Origin: Lysobacterales bacterium
Lineage (GTDB): Bacteria > Pseudomonadota > Gammaproteobacteria > Xanthomonadales > Rhodanobacteraceae
NCBI GenBank assembly: GCA_016721015.1
Contig: JADKJL010000011.1
Span: 124,001-188,000, forward strand
Direction of reading: 5' to 3'
Length of the DNA: 64,000 bases
The notes beneath the pieces are model-generated. The model saw nothing but the letters and a program-made list of their open reading frames with translations. It made no database searches and was not told the DNA's origin. Positions within the stretch are counted from its first letter, which is position 1. Each line of letters starts with the position of its first letter. This document shows positions 43,353-51,258 of this stretch, in pieces. The translations under genes were made by a program, and so were the position numbers.

Positions 43353-44827
43353 GCGCAGCGGTCGATCAGATACTGGGTCAGCAGCGGCACCGGACGCCCG
43401 GTCGCCAGACCCTTGCGTCCTTCGTTCCATGCGGTGCCGGCGATATCCAGATGGGCCCAGCGGTAGCCGGTGGTGAAGCGCGACAGGAAGCAGCCAGCGG
43501 TGATCGCGCCGCCATATTTGCCGCCCAGGTTGGTGAAATCGGCAAACGCCGAATCGAGTGCGCTCTGGTAGTCATCCCACAGCGGCAGGCGCCAGGCGCG
43601 ATCGAGTGTGTGATTGCCGGCGGCAAGCAATTCGGTGGCGAGCTCGTCATCCTCGGTCATCAGCCCGCTGGCATATTTGCCGAGGGCGACCACGCAGGCC
43701 CCGGTCAGGGTCGCTGCGTCGATGATCACTTGCGGATCGAACTTCTGCACGTAAGTCAGCGCATCGCAGAGGATCAAGCGACCTTCGGCATCGGTGTTGA
43801 GTACTTCGATCGTTTGCCCGGACATGCTGGTCAGCACATCGCTGGGGCGGTACGAGTTGCCATCGGGCATGTTTTCGACCGCGGCGACCACGCAAACAAT
43901 GTTCAGCGGCAAGGCCAGCTCGACCGCCGCGACAAAGGTGCCGAGCATGCCGGCCGCGCCGCACATGTCGAACTTCATCTCTTCCATGCCGGCACCGGGC
44001 TTGAGCGAGATGCCGCCCGAGTCGAAGGTGATGCCCTTGCCGACCAGGGCATAGGGCTTGGCTTCGCCACCGCCGTTCCAGCGCATTACGACGAGCTTCG
44101 GCGCATTCGCCGAACCGCGGGCGACGCCGAGCAGCGAACCCATGCCGAGCTTTTCCATGTCCTCGCGCTCAAGAATTTCGCAACTCACGCCAACCTGCGC
44201 ATCGGCAAAAGCTGTCGCTTGTGCTGCGATGTGCGCCGGGTTGCAGATATTCGGCGGCAGGTTGCCGAGTTCGCGGGCGAAGCGGACGCCCTTGGCCATT
44301 GCTGCCGCTTCGGCAAGCGCGCGTGCATCGCCATTGCCTGAGAAGGCCAGCGATTCGAGTTGTGCGGTTTTGGATTTTTCCTTGGGCTTGAACGTCGCCG
44401 TGTAGCGATAGGCGTGCATGTCGGCAGCGAGTGCGGCGGTGCGCAGCTTCCAGGCACTGTCACGCCCCGGCACGTCAAGTTCGGTCAACCATGAGGCCGC
44501 ATTGGCGATCGGCAATGCTTTCATGGCACGCCCGGCCTCGAGAGCGGCCTTGTTGAAGGCGGCGCCATCGAACTTGTCCCGGGATCCCAGTCCGACAACC
44601 AGAACGCGTTCGGCCTTGATCCCGGGCAGGGCGAACAGCAGCGAGCTGCTGCCGAGCTTGGCCGTGATGTCAGCGCTCTCGAGCAGGCGCTTGATCGCTC
44701 CCGAGGCGGCGTTGTCGATGCGGGCGGCGGCTTCACTCATGCCACCATCGGCGAACACGCCGACAATGACGCAAGGGCTGGTGGACGTCTCGGGCTGGTC
44801 GTGGATCTGGCTGAACTTCAGGGTCAT
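43349..44827 (-). CDS. pepA: Leucyl aminopeptidase PepA
   Basis: This is an M17 dizinc aminopeptidase. In E. coli it also acts as the DNA-bending accessory factor for Xer recombination at plasmid sites and as a repressor of carAB. The metal and catalytic signatures are VGKGITFDSGGISLKPG and NTDAEGRLILCDAL (near residue 340). At 492 aa it is standard. It is divergent from lptF across 129 bp and leads an operon with the membrane protein and holC. Confidence 0.96.
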   Translation of the reverse strand: MTLKFSQIHDQPETSTSPCVIVGVFADGGMSEAAARIDNAASGAIKRLLESADITAKLGSSSLLFALPGIKAERVLVVGLGSRDKFDGAAFNKAALEAGRAMKALPIANAASWLTELDVPGRDSAWKLRTAALAADMHAYRYTATFKPKEKSKTAQLESLAFSGNGDARALAEAAAMAKGVRFARELGNLPPNICNPAHIAAQATAFADAQVGVSCEILEREDMEKLGMGSLLGVARGSANAPKLVVMRWNGGGEAKPYALVGKGITFDSGGISLKPGAGMEEMKFDMCGAAGMLGTFVAAVELALPLNIVCVVAAVENMPDGNSYRPSDVLTSMSGQTIEVLNTDAEGRLILCDALTYVQKFDPQVIIDAATLTGACVVALGKYASGLMTEDDELATELLAAGNHTLDRAWRLPLWDDYQSALDSAFADFTNLGGKYGGAITAGCFLSRFTTGYRWAHLDIAGTAWNEGRKGLATGRPVPLLTQYLIDRCA

Positions 44828-44956
44828 CGAAGGTTCCGTATTCGCTACAAAGAATGCCGCGGGACACGCGCCGCGACGTGCAGGCCGGTAGACTTGCCAC
44901 CCTGCGCGCGGTCAGAACGTGGCGCGGAACCCGTCATTCTAAGGCATAGACTCCTG

Positions 44957-46063
44957 TTGCTGCGCATCATTGACCGCTACCTGTTTCGCGAACTCGCCTT
45001 GAGCTTTCTCGGCGTGACCGCGGTTCTGCTCCTGATCAGCATTGGCGAAACGGTGATCGCCGTGCTCAATCAGGTGGCGCGTGGACGGGTTCCGGCCGAT
45101 CTGCTGGTTGCGATGATCAGTCTGCGCGCGATCGACAGTCTCAACGTGTTGCTGCCATTGGCAGTGTTTCTCGGTGTGTTGCTCGCCTACGGACGGCTGT
45201 ACCGGGACAGCGAGATGGCCGTGCTCAGCGCGTCGGGCCTCAATGTCGGCGGACTTGCGCGGCCGCTGGTGCTGCTGGTCGTGCCGATCGCCGCGGTGCT
45301 TGCCCTCGTCGCATTCTGGATTGCCCCCGCTGCTGTGCGCTTTTCCCAGCATCTGGTCGATGAGGCCAATCGCTCGCTGTTGATCGCGGGACTGGAGCCC
45401 GGGCGCTTCGTTTCGCTGCCAGGCCGCGAAGGCATCATCTACGTTGGCGACATGTCGCCGGAGGGCTCGAAGTTCACCCGCATGTTCGTCGAGAGCGAGC
45501 AACTGGAAGCCGACGGCACGTCGCAGATCAACATCATCACCGCGCGCAGCGGGGAGTTGTACCGGGATACCTCGGGTGGCGACCGTTTCCTGGCGTTGAA
45601 GAACGGGTTCCGCGTTGAAGGCCGCCCGGGCAAGGATGACTTTCGCCTGCTGCGCTTCGAGCGCAACGACATCCGGCTCGCCGACAACGATGCGGTCGAC
45701 AACTCCGAAGAGGTCAAGCGGGCCGCCCCGACCAGCGAACTGTGGGCCAGTGACGAGCCCTTGCAGCGGGCCGAATTGCACTGGCGTCTGGCGCCGGTCG
45801 TTTCAGTTTTGGTGCTGGCCCTGATCGCGTTGCCGCTGTCGCGCACGAATCCGCGCCAGCCGCGCTATGCGAGCCTGATTCTTGCCGTCCTTGCATACAT
45901 GGTCTACGCCAATTTCCTCGCCCTCGGCCGGGTCTGGATGGTGCACGGCAAGATGCCCCTGGCGGCGGGGCTCTGGTGGATCTATGTGCCATCGATCCTG
46001 ATGGCGTTGTGGTTGATCCGCAACAACCAGCGCCTGCGCCAGCGCAAGAAGGCCAGCGCATGA
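44957..46063 (+). CDS. lptF: LPS export ABC transporter permease LptF
   Basis: This is one of the two permeases of the LptB2FG complex that extracts LPS from the inner membrane. I chose the TTG at 44957, which gives LLRIIDRYLFREL (initiated as Met) and 368 aa, close to E. coli LptF; the frame is open further upstream without a good start. Three spans at the N-terminus, a periplasmic beta-jellyroll region (about residues 140-260) and three C-terminal spans are visible. Its stop overlaps lptG by 4 bp. Confidence 0.92.
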   Translation: MLRIIDRYLFRELALSFLGVTAVLLLISIGETVIAVLNQVARGRVPADLLVAMISLRAIDSLNVLLPLAVFLGVLLAYGRLYRDSEMAVLSASGLNVGGLARPLVLLVVPIAAVLALVAFWIAPAAVRFSQHLVDEANRSLLIAGLEPGRFVSLPGREGIIYVGDMSPEGSKFTRMFVESEQLEADGTSQINIITARSGELYRDTSGGDRFLALKNGFRVEGRPGKDDFRLLRFERNDIRLADNDAVDNSEEVKRAAPTSELWASDEPLQRAELHWRLAPVVSVLVLALIALPLSRTNPRQPRYASLILAVLAYMVYANFLALGRVWMVHGKMPLAAGLWWIYVPSILMALWLIRNNQRLRQRKKASA

Positions 46064-47160
46064 GCCAGCCGATGTTCAAGCAGGTCGACCGCCTGGTCGC
46101 GATGTCGGTCCTCGCCGCCGTCGGGCTGACCTGGTTCGTCCTGGTCGGCTTCGATGCATTCAAGATCTTCGCTGGCGAACTCAACGATGTCGGTCATGGC
46201 GGTTACACCCTGGCCAAGGCGGCGAGCTACACCTTGCTGACCGTGCCGCGGCGCATGTACGAAATGTTCGGCTACGCCGCACTGATCGGTGGCTTGCTCG
46301 GGCTCGGTGGTCTTGCCGGAACCGGCGAGCTGACCGCATTGCGCGCGGCGGGCATGTCGAGGCTGCGCATTTGCGCTTCGGTCGTGCTGAGCTTGTCCGT
46401 GCTGACCGGTCTGGTCGTGGTCATGGGTGAGACGCTGGCGCCGTGGGGCGATCAAAGCGCAAAAGCCCTGTCACTGGCGGCCAAATCGAAAGACGTCACC
46501 CTGGCAAAGGGCGGCAGCATCTGGGCCCGCGATGGCGACACCGTGGTCAACGCGGGCAATGGCCGCACGCGACAGACCGGCCACGGTGCCGCGGTTGACC
46601 TGAACCGGGTACGCATCTTCGAATTCGACAAGCAGGGCCGACTTTCGACCTTGTCAGTGGCCGCACGCGCCGAACACATGCGGGGCCAGTGGACCCTGTT
46701 CGATGTGCGTCGCACGGTTTTCGGCGAGGCGTCGGCAACCAGCACTCAGGAGAGCAAACTGCAGTGGCCCTCGGGTCTCGATCCCGATGTGCTGGCCCTG
46801 AGCATCGTCAATCTCGATTACCTCAACCTGCGCGAACTGTCGCGCAACATCGCCTACCTCGAGCGCAACGGTCAGGATTCGCGCGGGTTTCGCGAAGCCT
46901 GGTGGATGCGGATTTTTTATCCCGTGAACGTACTGGTGCTCGCCTTCTGCGCCTTGCCATTTGCCTTTGGCGCATTGCGCAGCGGCGGCATGGCCAAGCG
47001 CCTGTTCCTCGGCATCGTGATGTCAATCGGCTTCTATTTCCTGCAACGCGCCGTGGTCAGCATGGGCACCGTCTATGGGCTGCCGCCGGCACTCGCCAAC
47101 GCGATTCCGCCCCTGCTGCTGATCGCGATGGCCTCAGCCTGGTTTCGAAGGAATGCTTGA
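46060..47160 (+). CDS. lptG: LPS export ABC transporter permease LptG
   Basis: This is the partner permease of LptF. The ATG at 46060 overlaps the lptF stop. The 366-aa product has the same layout: three N-terminal spans, a periplasmic domain (about residues 135-265), then three spans. The segment GYAALIGGLLGLGGLAGTGELTALRAAGMS is the coupling-helix region typical of YjgQ. The gene order pepA (divergent)-lptF-lptG is widely conserved. A heptad element separates it from the convergent RDD gene. Confidence 0.95.
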   Translation: MSQPMFKQVDRLVAMSVLAAVGLTWFVLVGFDAFKIFAGELNDVGHGGYTLAKAASYTLLTVPRRMYEMFGYAALIGGLLGLGGLAGTGELTALRAAGMSRLRICASVVLSLSVLTGLVVVMGETLAPWGDQSAKALSLAAKSKDVTLAKGGSIWARDGDTVVNAGNGRTRQTGHGAAVDLNRVRIFEFDKQGRLSTLSVAARAEHMRGQWTLFDVRRTVFGEASATSTQESKLQWPSGLDPDVLALSIVNLDYLNLRELSRNIAYLERNGQDSRGFREAWWMRIFYPVNVLVLAFCALPFAFGALRSGGMAKRLFLGIVMSIGFYFLQRAVVSMGTVYGLPPALANAIPPLLLIAMASAWFRRNA

Positions 47161-47163
47161 GGG

Positions 47164-47268
47164 CCGGGAGTCGGGAGTAGGGAGTAGGGAGTCGGGAGTG
47201 GAAAAGACAGCTCAGGCAATCGGGTGAGTCAGCACGTTGTTTCTTACACTCCCTACTCCCCACTCCCG
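47164..47268. repeat. Paired inverted heptad element between lptG and the RDD gene
   Basis: The left arm has five units, GGGAGTC GGGAGTA GGGAGTA GGGAGTC GGGAGTG (47166-47200). The right arm has ACTCCCTACTCCCCACTCCCG (47248-47268). They are inverted and about 47 bp apart, filling the gap between two convergent genes. It begins 4 bp after the lptG stop, so it may supply a bidirectional terminator. Confidence 0.9.
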
Positions 47269-47271
47269 TTC

Positions 47272-47694
47272 CTAAAAAACCATTTTCGTTTTAGCTACCA
47301 CATCGTGCCAGGCGCGGCGGTTGGGGTCGAACAGGCACCAGATGAAGCCGAAGCCGGCGATCAGCGAAACCAGGGCGAGGGCAAATCGCAGCAGGGATTG
47401 CTGCACGTTGGGCGAGCGGCCGTTCGCATCCAGAATGCGTACTTTCCAGGCGCGCATGCCGATGGTCTGCCCGCCACGTGACCACGAGATCACGAAGTAG
47501 AGTGCGCTCAAGGTCAACAGGACGCCTTGCAACACCACGTGATAAAGCGCGGGTTGATGAGCGACATCGACCTCGCCATGAAAAGCCAGCAGCACCAGCG
47601 CCGCGGCAAACATCCAGATCGCGATGAGGACGAGCAGGTCGTAGAAGAGGGCGGCGAGACGGCGCCAGAATGGTGCGCCAGGGGCAGTGGACAT
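47272..47694 (-). CDS. RDD family membrane protein
   Basis: This is a small (140 aa) integral membrane protein of the RDD family, named for an Arg-Asp-Asp motif. Here the N-terminal region is FWRRLAALFYDLLVL. Three or four spans are predicted (about residues 15-40, 55-75, 105-125). GGQTIGMRAWKVRILDANG and RRAWHDVVAKTKMV are the conserved C-terminal half. Biochemical roles are uncertain, although some RDD proteins are linked to ion transport or stress. The start at 47694 was chosen because upstream codons lie antisense to xerD. Confidence 0.88.
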   Translation of the reverse strand: MSTAPGAPFWRRLAALFYDLLVLIAIWMFAAALVLLAFHGEVDVAHQPALYHVVLQGVLLTLSALYFVISWSRGGQTIGMRAWKVRILDANGRSPNVQQSLLRFALALVSLIAGFGFIWCLFDPNRRAWHDVVAKTKMVF

Positions 47695-47769
47695 GGGCGT
47701 GTGTCGAATTGGATTTCGCGCTAGCCTCCGGGTTTGCGTGGATTCACGCAAGATCGATGAGCGATCCGG

Positions 47770-48720
47770 GTGGCAGCCAGCAAACCAGAAAAGAACGAAG
47801 TCCGCGCGGGTGACCGCATCCTCATCGATGCGTTTCTCGAACGAGCGTGGTCGGAACTCGGACTCGCCGACAACACCTTGTCCGGCTATCGGCTGGATCT
47901 GAACGCGTTTGCCCGCTGGCTTGCCGAGCCGGGGCAGGCGTCGAACCTGGTCGATTGCCGGCGCGATCAGCTTTACGGCTATCTGGCATCGCGCGCGGAC
48001 AAAGGTGGCAAGAGCGGGCGCGGCTTCAGCGCGCGCTCGAATGCGCGGCTGCTTTCGGCCTTGCGTCATTTCTACCGCCTGCTGCAACGCGACGGCCGCA
48101 TCAGTGAAGACCCGACCTTGCTCGTCGATGCGCCGAAGCTGCCGCGCAGCTTGCCCAAGGCGCTGGCCGAGAGCGAAGTCGAAGCGCTGTTGCAGGCGCC
48201 GGCGGATACTCCGCTCGGCCTGCGTGACCGGGCCATGCTGGAGTTGATGTATGCCACCGGTTTGCGCGTCAGCGAACTGGTCGGACTGCGCGCCGATCAG
48301 GTCAATCTGCGCCAGGGCGTGCTGCGCGTGACCGGCAAGGGCGGCAAGGAGCGCCTCGTGCCGATCGGCGCGGAAGCCCAGCATTGGCTTGTGCGCTACA
48401 TCGGCGAATCGCGGGTGACCTTGCTCAAGGGTGTGCGCGTCGATGCACTGTTCGTGACCGCCCGTCGTTCAGGCATGACCCGGCAGATGTTCTGGGTTCT
48501 GGTGAAAAACCATGCGCAGCGCGCCGGTATCGCCAGCCAGCGCATCTCGCCGCATGTCTTGCGTCACTCGTTCGCCACTCATCTGCTCAACCATGGCGCC
48601 GATCTGCGCGCGTTGCAGATGCTGCTTGGGCACAGTTCGCTGTCGACAACCCAGATCTACACGCTGGTGGCCAAGGAGGGGCTCAAACGACTGCATGCCG
48701 AGCATCACCCACGCGGATGA
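47770..48720 (+). CDS. xerD: Site-specific tyrosine recombinase XerD
   Basis: With XerC, this recombinase resolves chromosome dimers at dif during division. The catalytic residues are visible: R166 (GLRVSEL), K190, H262 and R265 (HVLRHSFATHLL), H288 (LLGHSSL) and Tyr297 (TQIYTLVA). The N-terminal core-binding domain spans about residues 15-115. The start is a GTG at 47770 and the length is 316 aa. It is followed by dsbC-like genes, an arrangement that is common in gammaproteobacteria. Confidence 0.95.
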   Translation: MAASKPEKNEVRAGDRILIDAFLERAWSELGLADNTLSGYRLDLNAFARWLAEPGQASNLVDCRRDQLYGYLASRADKGGKSGRGFSARSNARLLSALRHFYRLLQRDGRISEDPTLLVDAPKLPRSLPKALAESEVEALLQAPADTPLGLRDRAMLELMYATGLRVSELVGLRADQVNLRQGVLRVTGKGGKERLVPIGAEAQHWLVRYIGESRVTLLKGVRVDALFVTARRSGMTRQMFWVLVKNHAQRAGIASQRISPHVLRHSFATHLLNHGADLRALQMLLGHSSLSTTQIYTLVAKEGLKRLHAEHHPRG

Positions 48721-48792
48721 CCCGGTGGTTGCGGGGTTTCGCCACCCCGGCTTCCATGCCAAAATCAAGGGCTTGGGCGGAACCATTGCCGC

Positions 48793-48810
48793 TGCAGAGG
48801 AGTCTCTGCA
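48793..48810. other. Hairpin upstream of the first dsbC-like gene
   Basis: TGCAGAG and CTCTGCA form a perfect 7-bp stem with a GAGT loop in the 120-bp spacer after xerD. It has no T-run. A second GC hairpin (GGGG/CCCC) lies near 48733-48748. No promoter is convincing here. Confidence 0.35.
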
Positions 48811-48840
48811 ATCCCCGCTCCCGAAAAGGTTTCCCGATTG

Positions 48841-49605
48841 ATGTTGGTTTTGCGCGCCTTATGCCTCCTGCTGCTCAGCCTTCCCCTGGTTTCCGCCTTT
48901 GCGGCCGAGGGTGATGCGGCGCGGGCGACGATCCAGAAAATCGCGCCGTTGCAGCGGGTCAGCGCATTCCGCAAATCGGCCCTGCCCGGTTACTACGAAG
49001 GCGTGATCAGCGGGAAAGTCGTGTATGCCAGTGCAGATGGGCGCTATCTGCTGCGTGGCACGGTCGAGGACACGGATGTCGGCGTCGATTTGAGCGAAGC
49101 GAGCATGGCCGCAAAGCGTCGACAGGTGCTGGCCGCGCTAGGCGCGAATAGCCGGCTGAGTTTTGCGCCGGCCCAGCCCAAATACCGATTGACCGTGTTC
49201 ACCGACGTCGATTGTCCTTTTTGTCGGCGATTGCACTCGCGCATCGATGAATACAACGCGCTGGGCATCGCTTTCGATTACGTATTCTTCCCGTTGAGCA
49301 TCCATCCCGATGCTGATCGAAAATCAATTGCGGTCTGGTGTTCGAATGATCGCAGGCGGGCCTATTCGGCGGCGGTTTCTGGACAGCCGATGAGCTCGGC
49401 CGATTGCCCGAACCCGTTGTCGCAGATGCGTCAGGCCGGCAACGAGATCGGCGTCGTGCAGACGCCGACGGCGATCGCGACCGACGGCGGCATGATCGAT
49501 TCCACCATCCTGCTCTCGCCCCACCGCTTGTTCGCCGAATTGCAGAAGCGTTCCGCTGCTGCTTCGGATCCTTCCTCCCTGGCCGCTGCTGCGGCCGGGC
49601 GCTGA
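48841..49605 (+). CDS. DsbC-like periplasmic disulfide isomerase, copy 1
   Basis: This is a predicted secreted thioredoxin-fold isomerase. A signal peptide occupies residues 1-22 (ending near SAFAAEG). A DsbC/G dimerisation domain follows, then the thioredoxin domain with the active site C125-P-F-C128. The cis-Pro turn is Q-T-P (P210) rather than G-T-P. A second Cys pair (C168, C190) matches the structural disulfide of E. coli DsbC. CPFC instead of CGYC suggests altered redox potential. The product is 254 aa. It is the first of three tandem paralogues. Confidence 0.88.
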   Translation: MLVLRALCLLLLSLPLVSAFAAEGDAARATIQKIAPLQRVSAFRKSALPGYYEGVISGKVVYASADGRYLLRGTVEDTDVGVDLSEASMAAKRRQVLAALGANSRLSFAPAQPKYRLTVFTDVDCPFCRRLHSRIDEYNALGIAFDYVFFPLSIHPDADRKSIAVWCSNDRRRAYSAAVSGQPMSSADCPNPLSQMRQAGNEIGVVQTPTAIATDGGMIDSTILLSPHRLFAELQKRSAAASDPSSLAAAAAGR

Positions 49606-49623
49606 TCAATCCTCGAGGTTTCC

Positions 49624-50355
49624 ATGCGCCATTTGTTCTGCGTGATCCTGATCCTTCTCGCCGCTAACGTGGTTGCGGCAACGCCCGAGGAGACCGTGCA
49701 GGCGGCGTTCTCGAAACTCGCTCCGCAGGTCAAGGTTGATGTCGTTCAGGACTCGGTCGTGCCGGGCTTCTACGAGGCCATCGTCGGCAGCCAGTTCATC
49801 TATGTCAGCAAGGACGGCCGCTTCGTTCTCGATGGCAGCGCGATCGATGCGCAGAGCAACCGCGACATCACCGAGGCGGCACGCGCAAGCAGCCGGCTTG
49901 GCTTGCTGAAGACGATCGGTGCGGACAAGCGCATCATCTTTGCGCCTGAGAAATCCAAATTCACGGTTACCGTGTTCACCGACATCGATTGCCCGTTCTG
50001 CCGACGCTTCCATCAGCAGATCGACGCCTACAACGCGGCGGGCATCGCCGTCGAATACATTTTCCTGCCTCTCGACATCCATCCGGGTGCAGACAAGAAG
50101 GCCGAGGCGGTCTGGTGTGCGAGTGATCGCAAGAGCGCATTCAGCGCGGCGATGAATGGTGCCGATCCGGGTAACGCCACGTGCCCGAACCCGGTCGCCG
50201 AAACGACCCGGGTCGCCCGTTCGATCGGCATCAGCGGGACGCCGACCATGCTCGCCTCCGATGGCAGCAAGATTGCCCCGCAGATCGCCTTGTCGCCGGA
50301 CAAGCTCGTCGCCGAGCTTGAACACCTCGCCAACAATCCGGTTGCGCCGCGTTGA
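49624..50355 (+). CDS. DsbC-like periplasmic disulfide isomerase, copy 2
   Basis: This is a paralogue of the gene 18 bp upstream. The signal peptide covers residues 1-19 (ending VVAAT). The active site is C123-P-F-C126, the cis-Pro loop is G-T-P (P207) and the structural Cys pair is C165 and C187. The N-terminal domain keeps the VPGFYEAIVGSQFIYVSKDGR pattern seen in the third copy. The product is 243 aa. A GAGG ribosome site precedes the ATG. Confidence 0.9.
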   Translation: MRHLFCVILILLAANVVAATPEETVQAAFSKLAPQVKVDVVQDSVVPGFYEAIVGSQFIYVSKDGRFVLDGSAIDAQSNRDITEAARASSRLGLLKTIGADKRIIFAPEKSKFTVTVFTDIDCPFCRRFHQQIDAYNAAGIAVEYIFLPLDIHPGADKKAEAVWCASDRKSAFSAAMNGADPGNATCPNPVAETTRVARSIGISGTPTMLASDGSKIAPQIALSPDKLVAELEHLANNPVAPR

Positions 50356-50390
50356 TCGCGACCGCAAACCTCACCGAACAAGGTATGCCC

Positions 50391-51131
50391 ATGAAACTGC
50401 CAATGATTGCCGCTGTCGCGCTGTTTGCCTTCTCCCCGCTGCTCCAGGCTGCCGAAAGCGGTGATGCCCCGGCCGCCCGCGCGGCGGTGCAGAAACTCAT
50501 CACCAGCAACAAGATCGACGCTTTCGAAAAGTCGCCGGTGCCGGGCTACTATCAGGCCGTCGTCGGCAGCCAGCTGCTGTATGTCAGCGAAGATGGTCGC
50601 TACGTGCTGCAAGGCACCCTGTACGACGCCAATGCCAAGCTTGACCTGACCGCGCAGCGTCTGGCCCGGGTCAATATCGCCAGGCTCGACGCCTATCCGG
50701 CCTCGAAGCGCATCACCTTCGCGCCAAGCTCCAAGCCGAAATACAAAGTGACCGTGTTCACCGATATCGATTGTGGCTATTGCCGCAAGATGCACTCGCA
50801 TATCGACGAGTACAACGCACGCGGCATCCAGGTCGATTATCTGTTCTTCCCGCGCAGCGGTCCGGGCACGCCCTCGTTTGCCAAGGCGGTATCGGTCTGG
50901 TGTGCAAAGGATCAGAAGCAGGCATTCACCGCGGCCAAGGCCGGTGCCAATCCGGAGCCGCTGCAGTGTGACAATCCGGTCGCCGAGGAGTACCAACTCG
51001 GCATCAGCGTTGGGGTAGATGGCACGCCAAGCGTTTTCGCCGATGATGGCAGCAAGATTGGTGGTTACCTGACCCCTGACCAGTTGCAGGCGCAGCTTGA
51101 GCGCGTCGCGGCGGAAAAGCCGGGTGCCTGA
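50391..51131 (+). CDS. dsbC: DsbC disulfide isomerase, copy 3 (canonical active site)
   Basis: This is the closest of the three to classical DsbC: active site C128-G-Y-C131 as in E. coli, structural pair C171 and C193, and cis-Pro P213 in GTPS. The start at 50391 is 7 bp after AAGG; ATG 50385 or a TTG at 50352 are less likely. The signal peptide ends near LLQAAESG. The product is 246 aa. It should reshuffle wrong disulfides in periplasmic proteins, including T2SS substrates. A DsbD-type reductant is not encoded in the window. Confidence 0.93.
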   Translation: MKLPMIAAVALFAFSPLLQAAESGDAPAARAAVQKLITSNKIDAFEKSPVPGYYQAVVGSQLLYVSEDGRYVLQGTLYDANAKLDLTAQRLARVNIARLDAYPASKRITFAPSSKPKYKVTVFTDIDCGYCRKMHSHIDEYNARGIQVDYLFFPRSGPGTPSFAKAVSVWCAKDQKQAFTAAKAGANPEPLQCDNPVAEEYQLGISVGVDGTPSVFADDGSKIGGYLTPDQLQAQLERVAAEKPGA

Positions 51132-51191
51132 GCAGACGGGTCAGCGAATCCTTGCCTGATCGGGTGGTTCTCGCCCGGTCATGGCTTCGGC

Positions 51192-51226
51192 TATCATGCG
51201 CAGCCCTCGCACGGCGATGCCGTGCG
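51192..51226 (+). promoter_or_regulatory. Possible purL promoter and 5'-UTR hairpin
   Basis: TATCAT (51192-51197) could be a -10 box, with a weak TTCTCG 18 bp upstream. Directly downstream, CGCACGGC (51208-51215) pairs with GCCGTGCG (51219-51226) around GAT, so the transcript would start with a stable stem. Whether this regulates purL cannot be told. Confidence 0.35.
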
Positions 51227-51258
51227 CACTGTTCTGAGCATCCCGGATACCGACTGCC

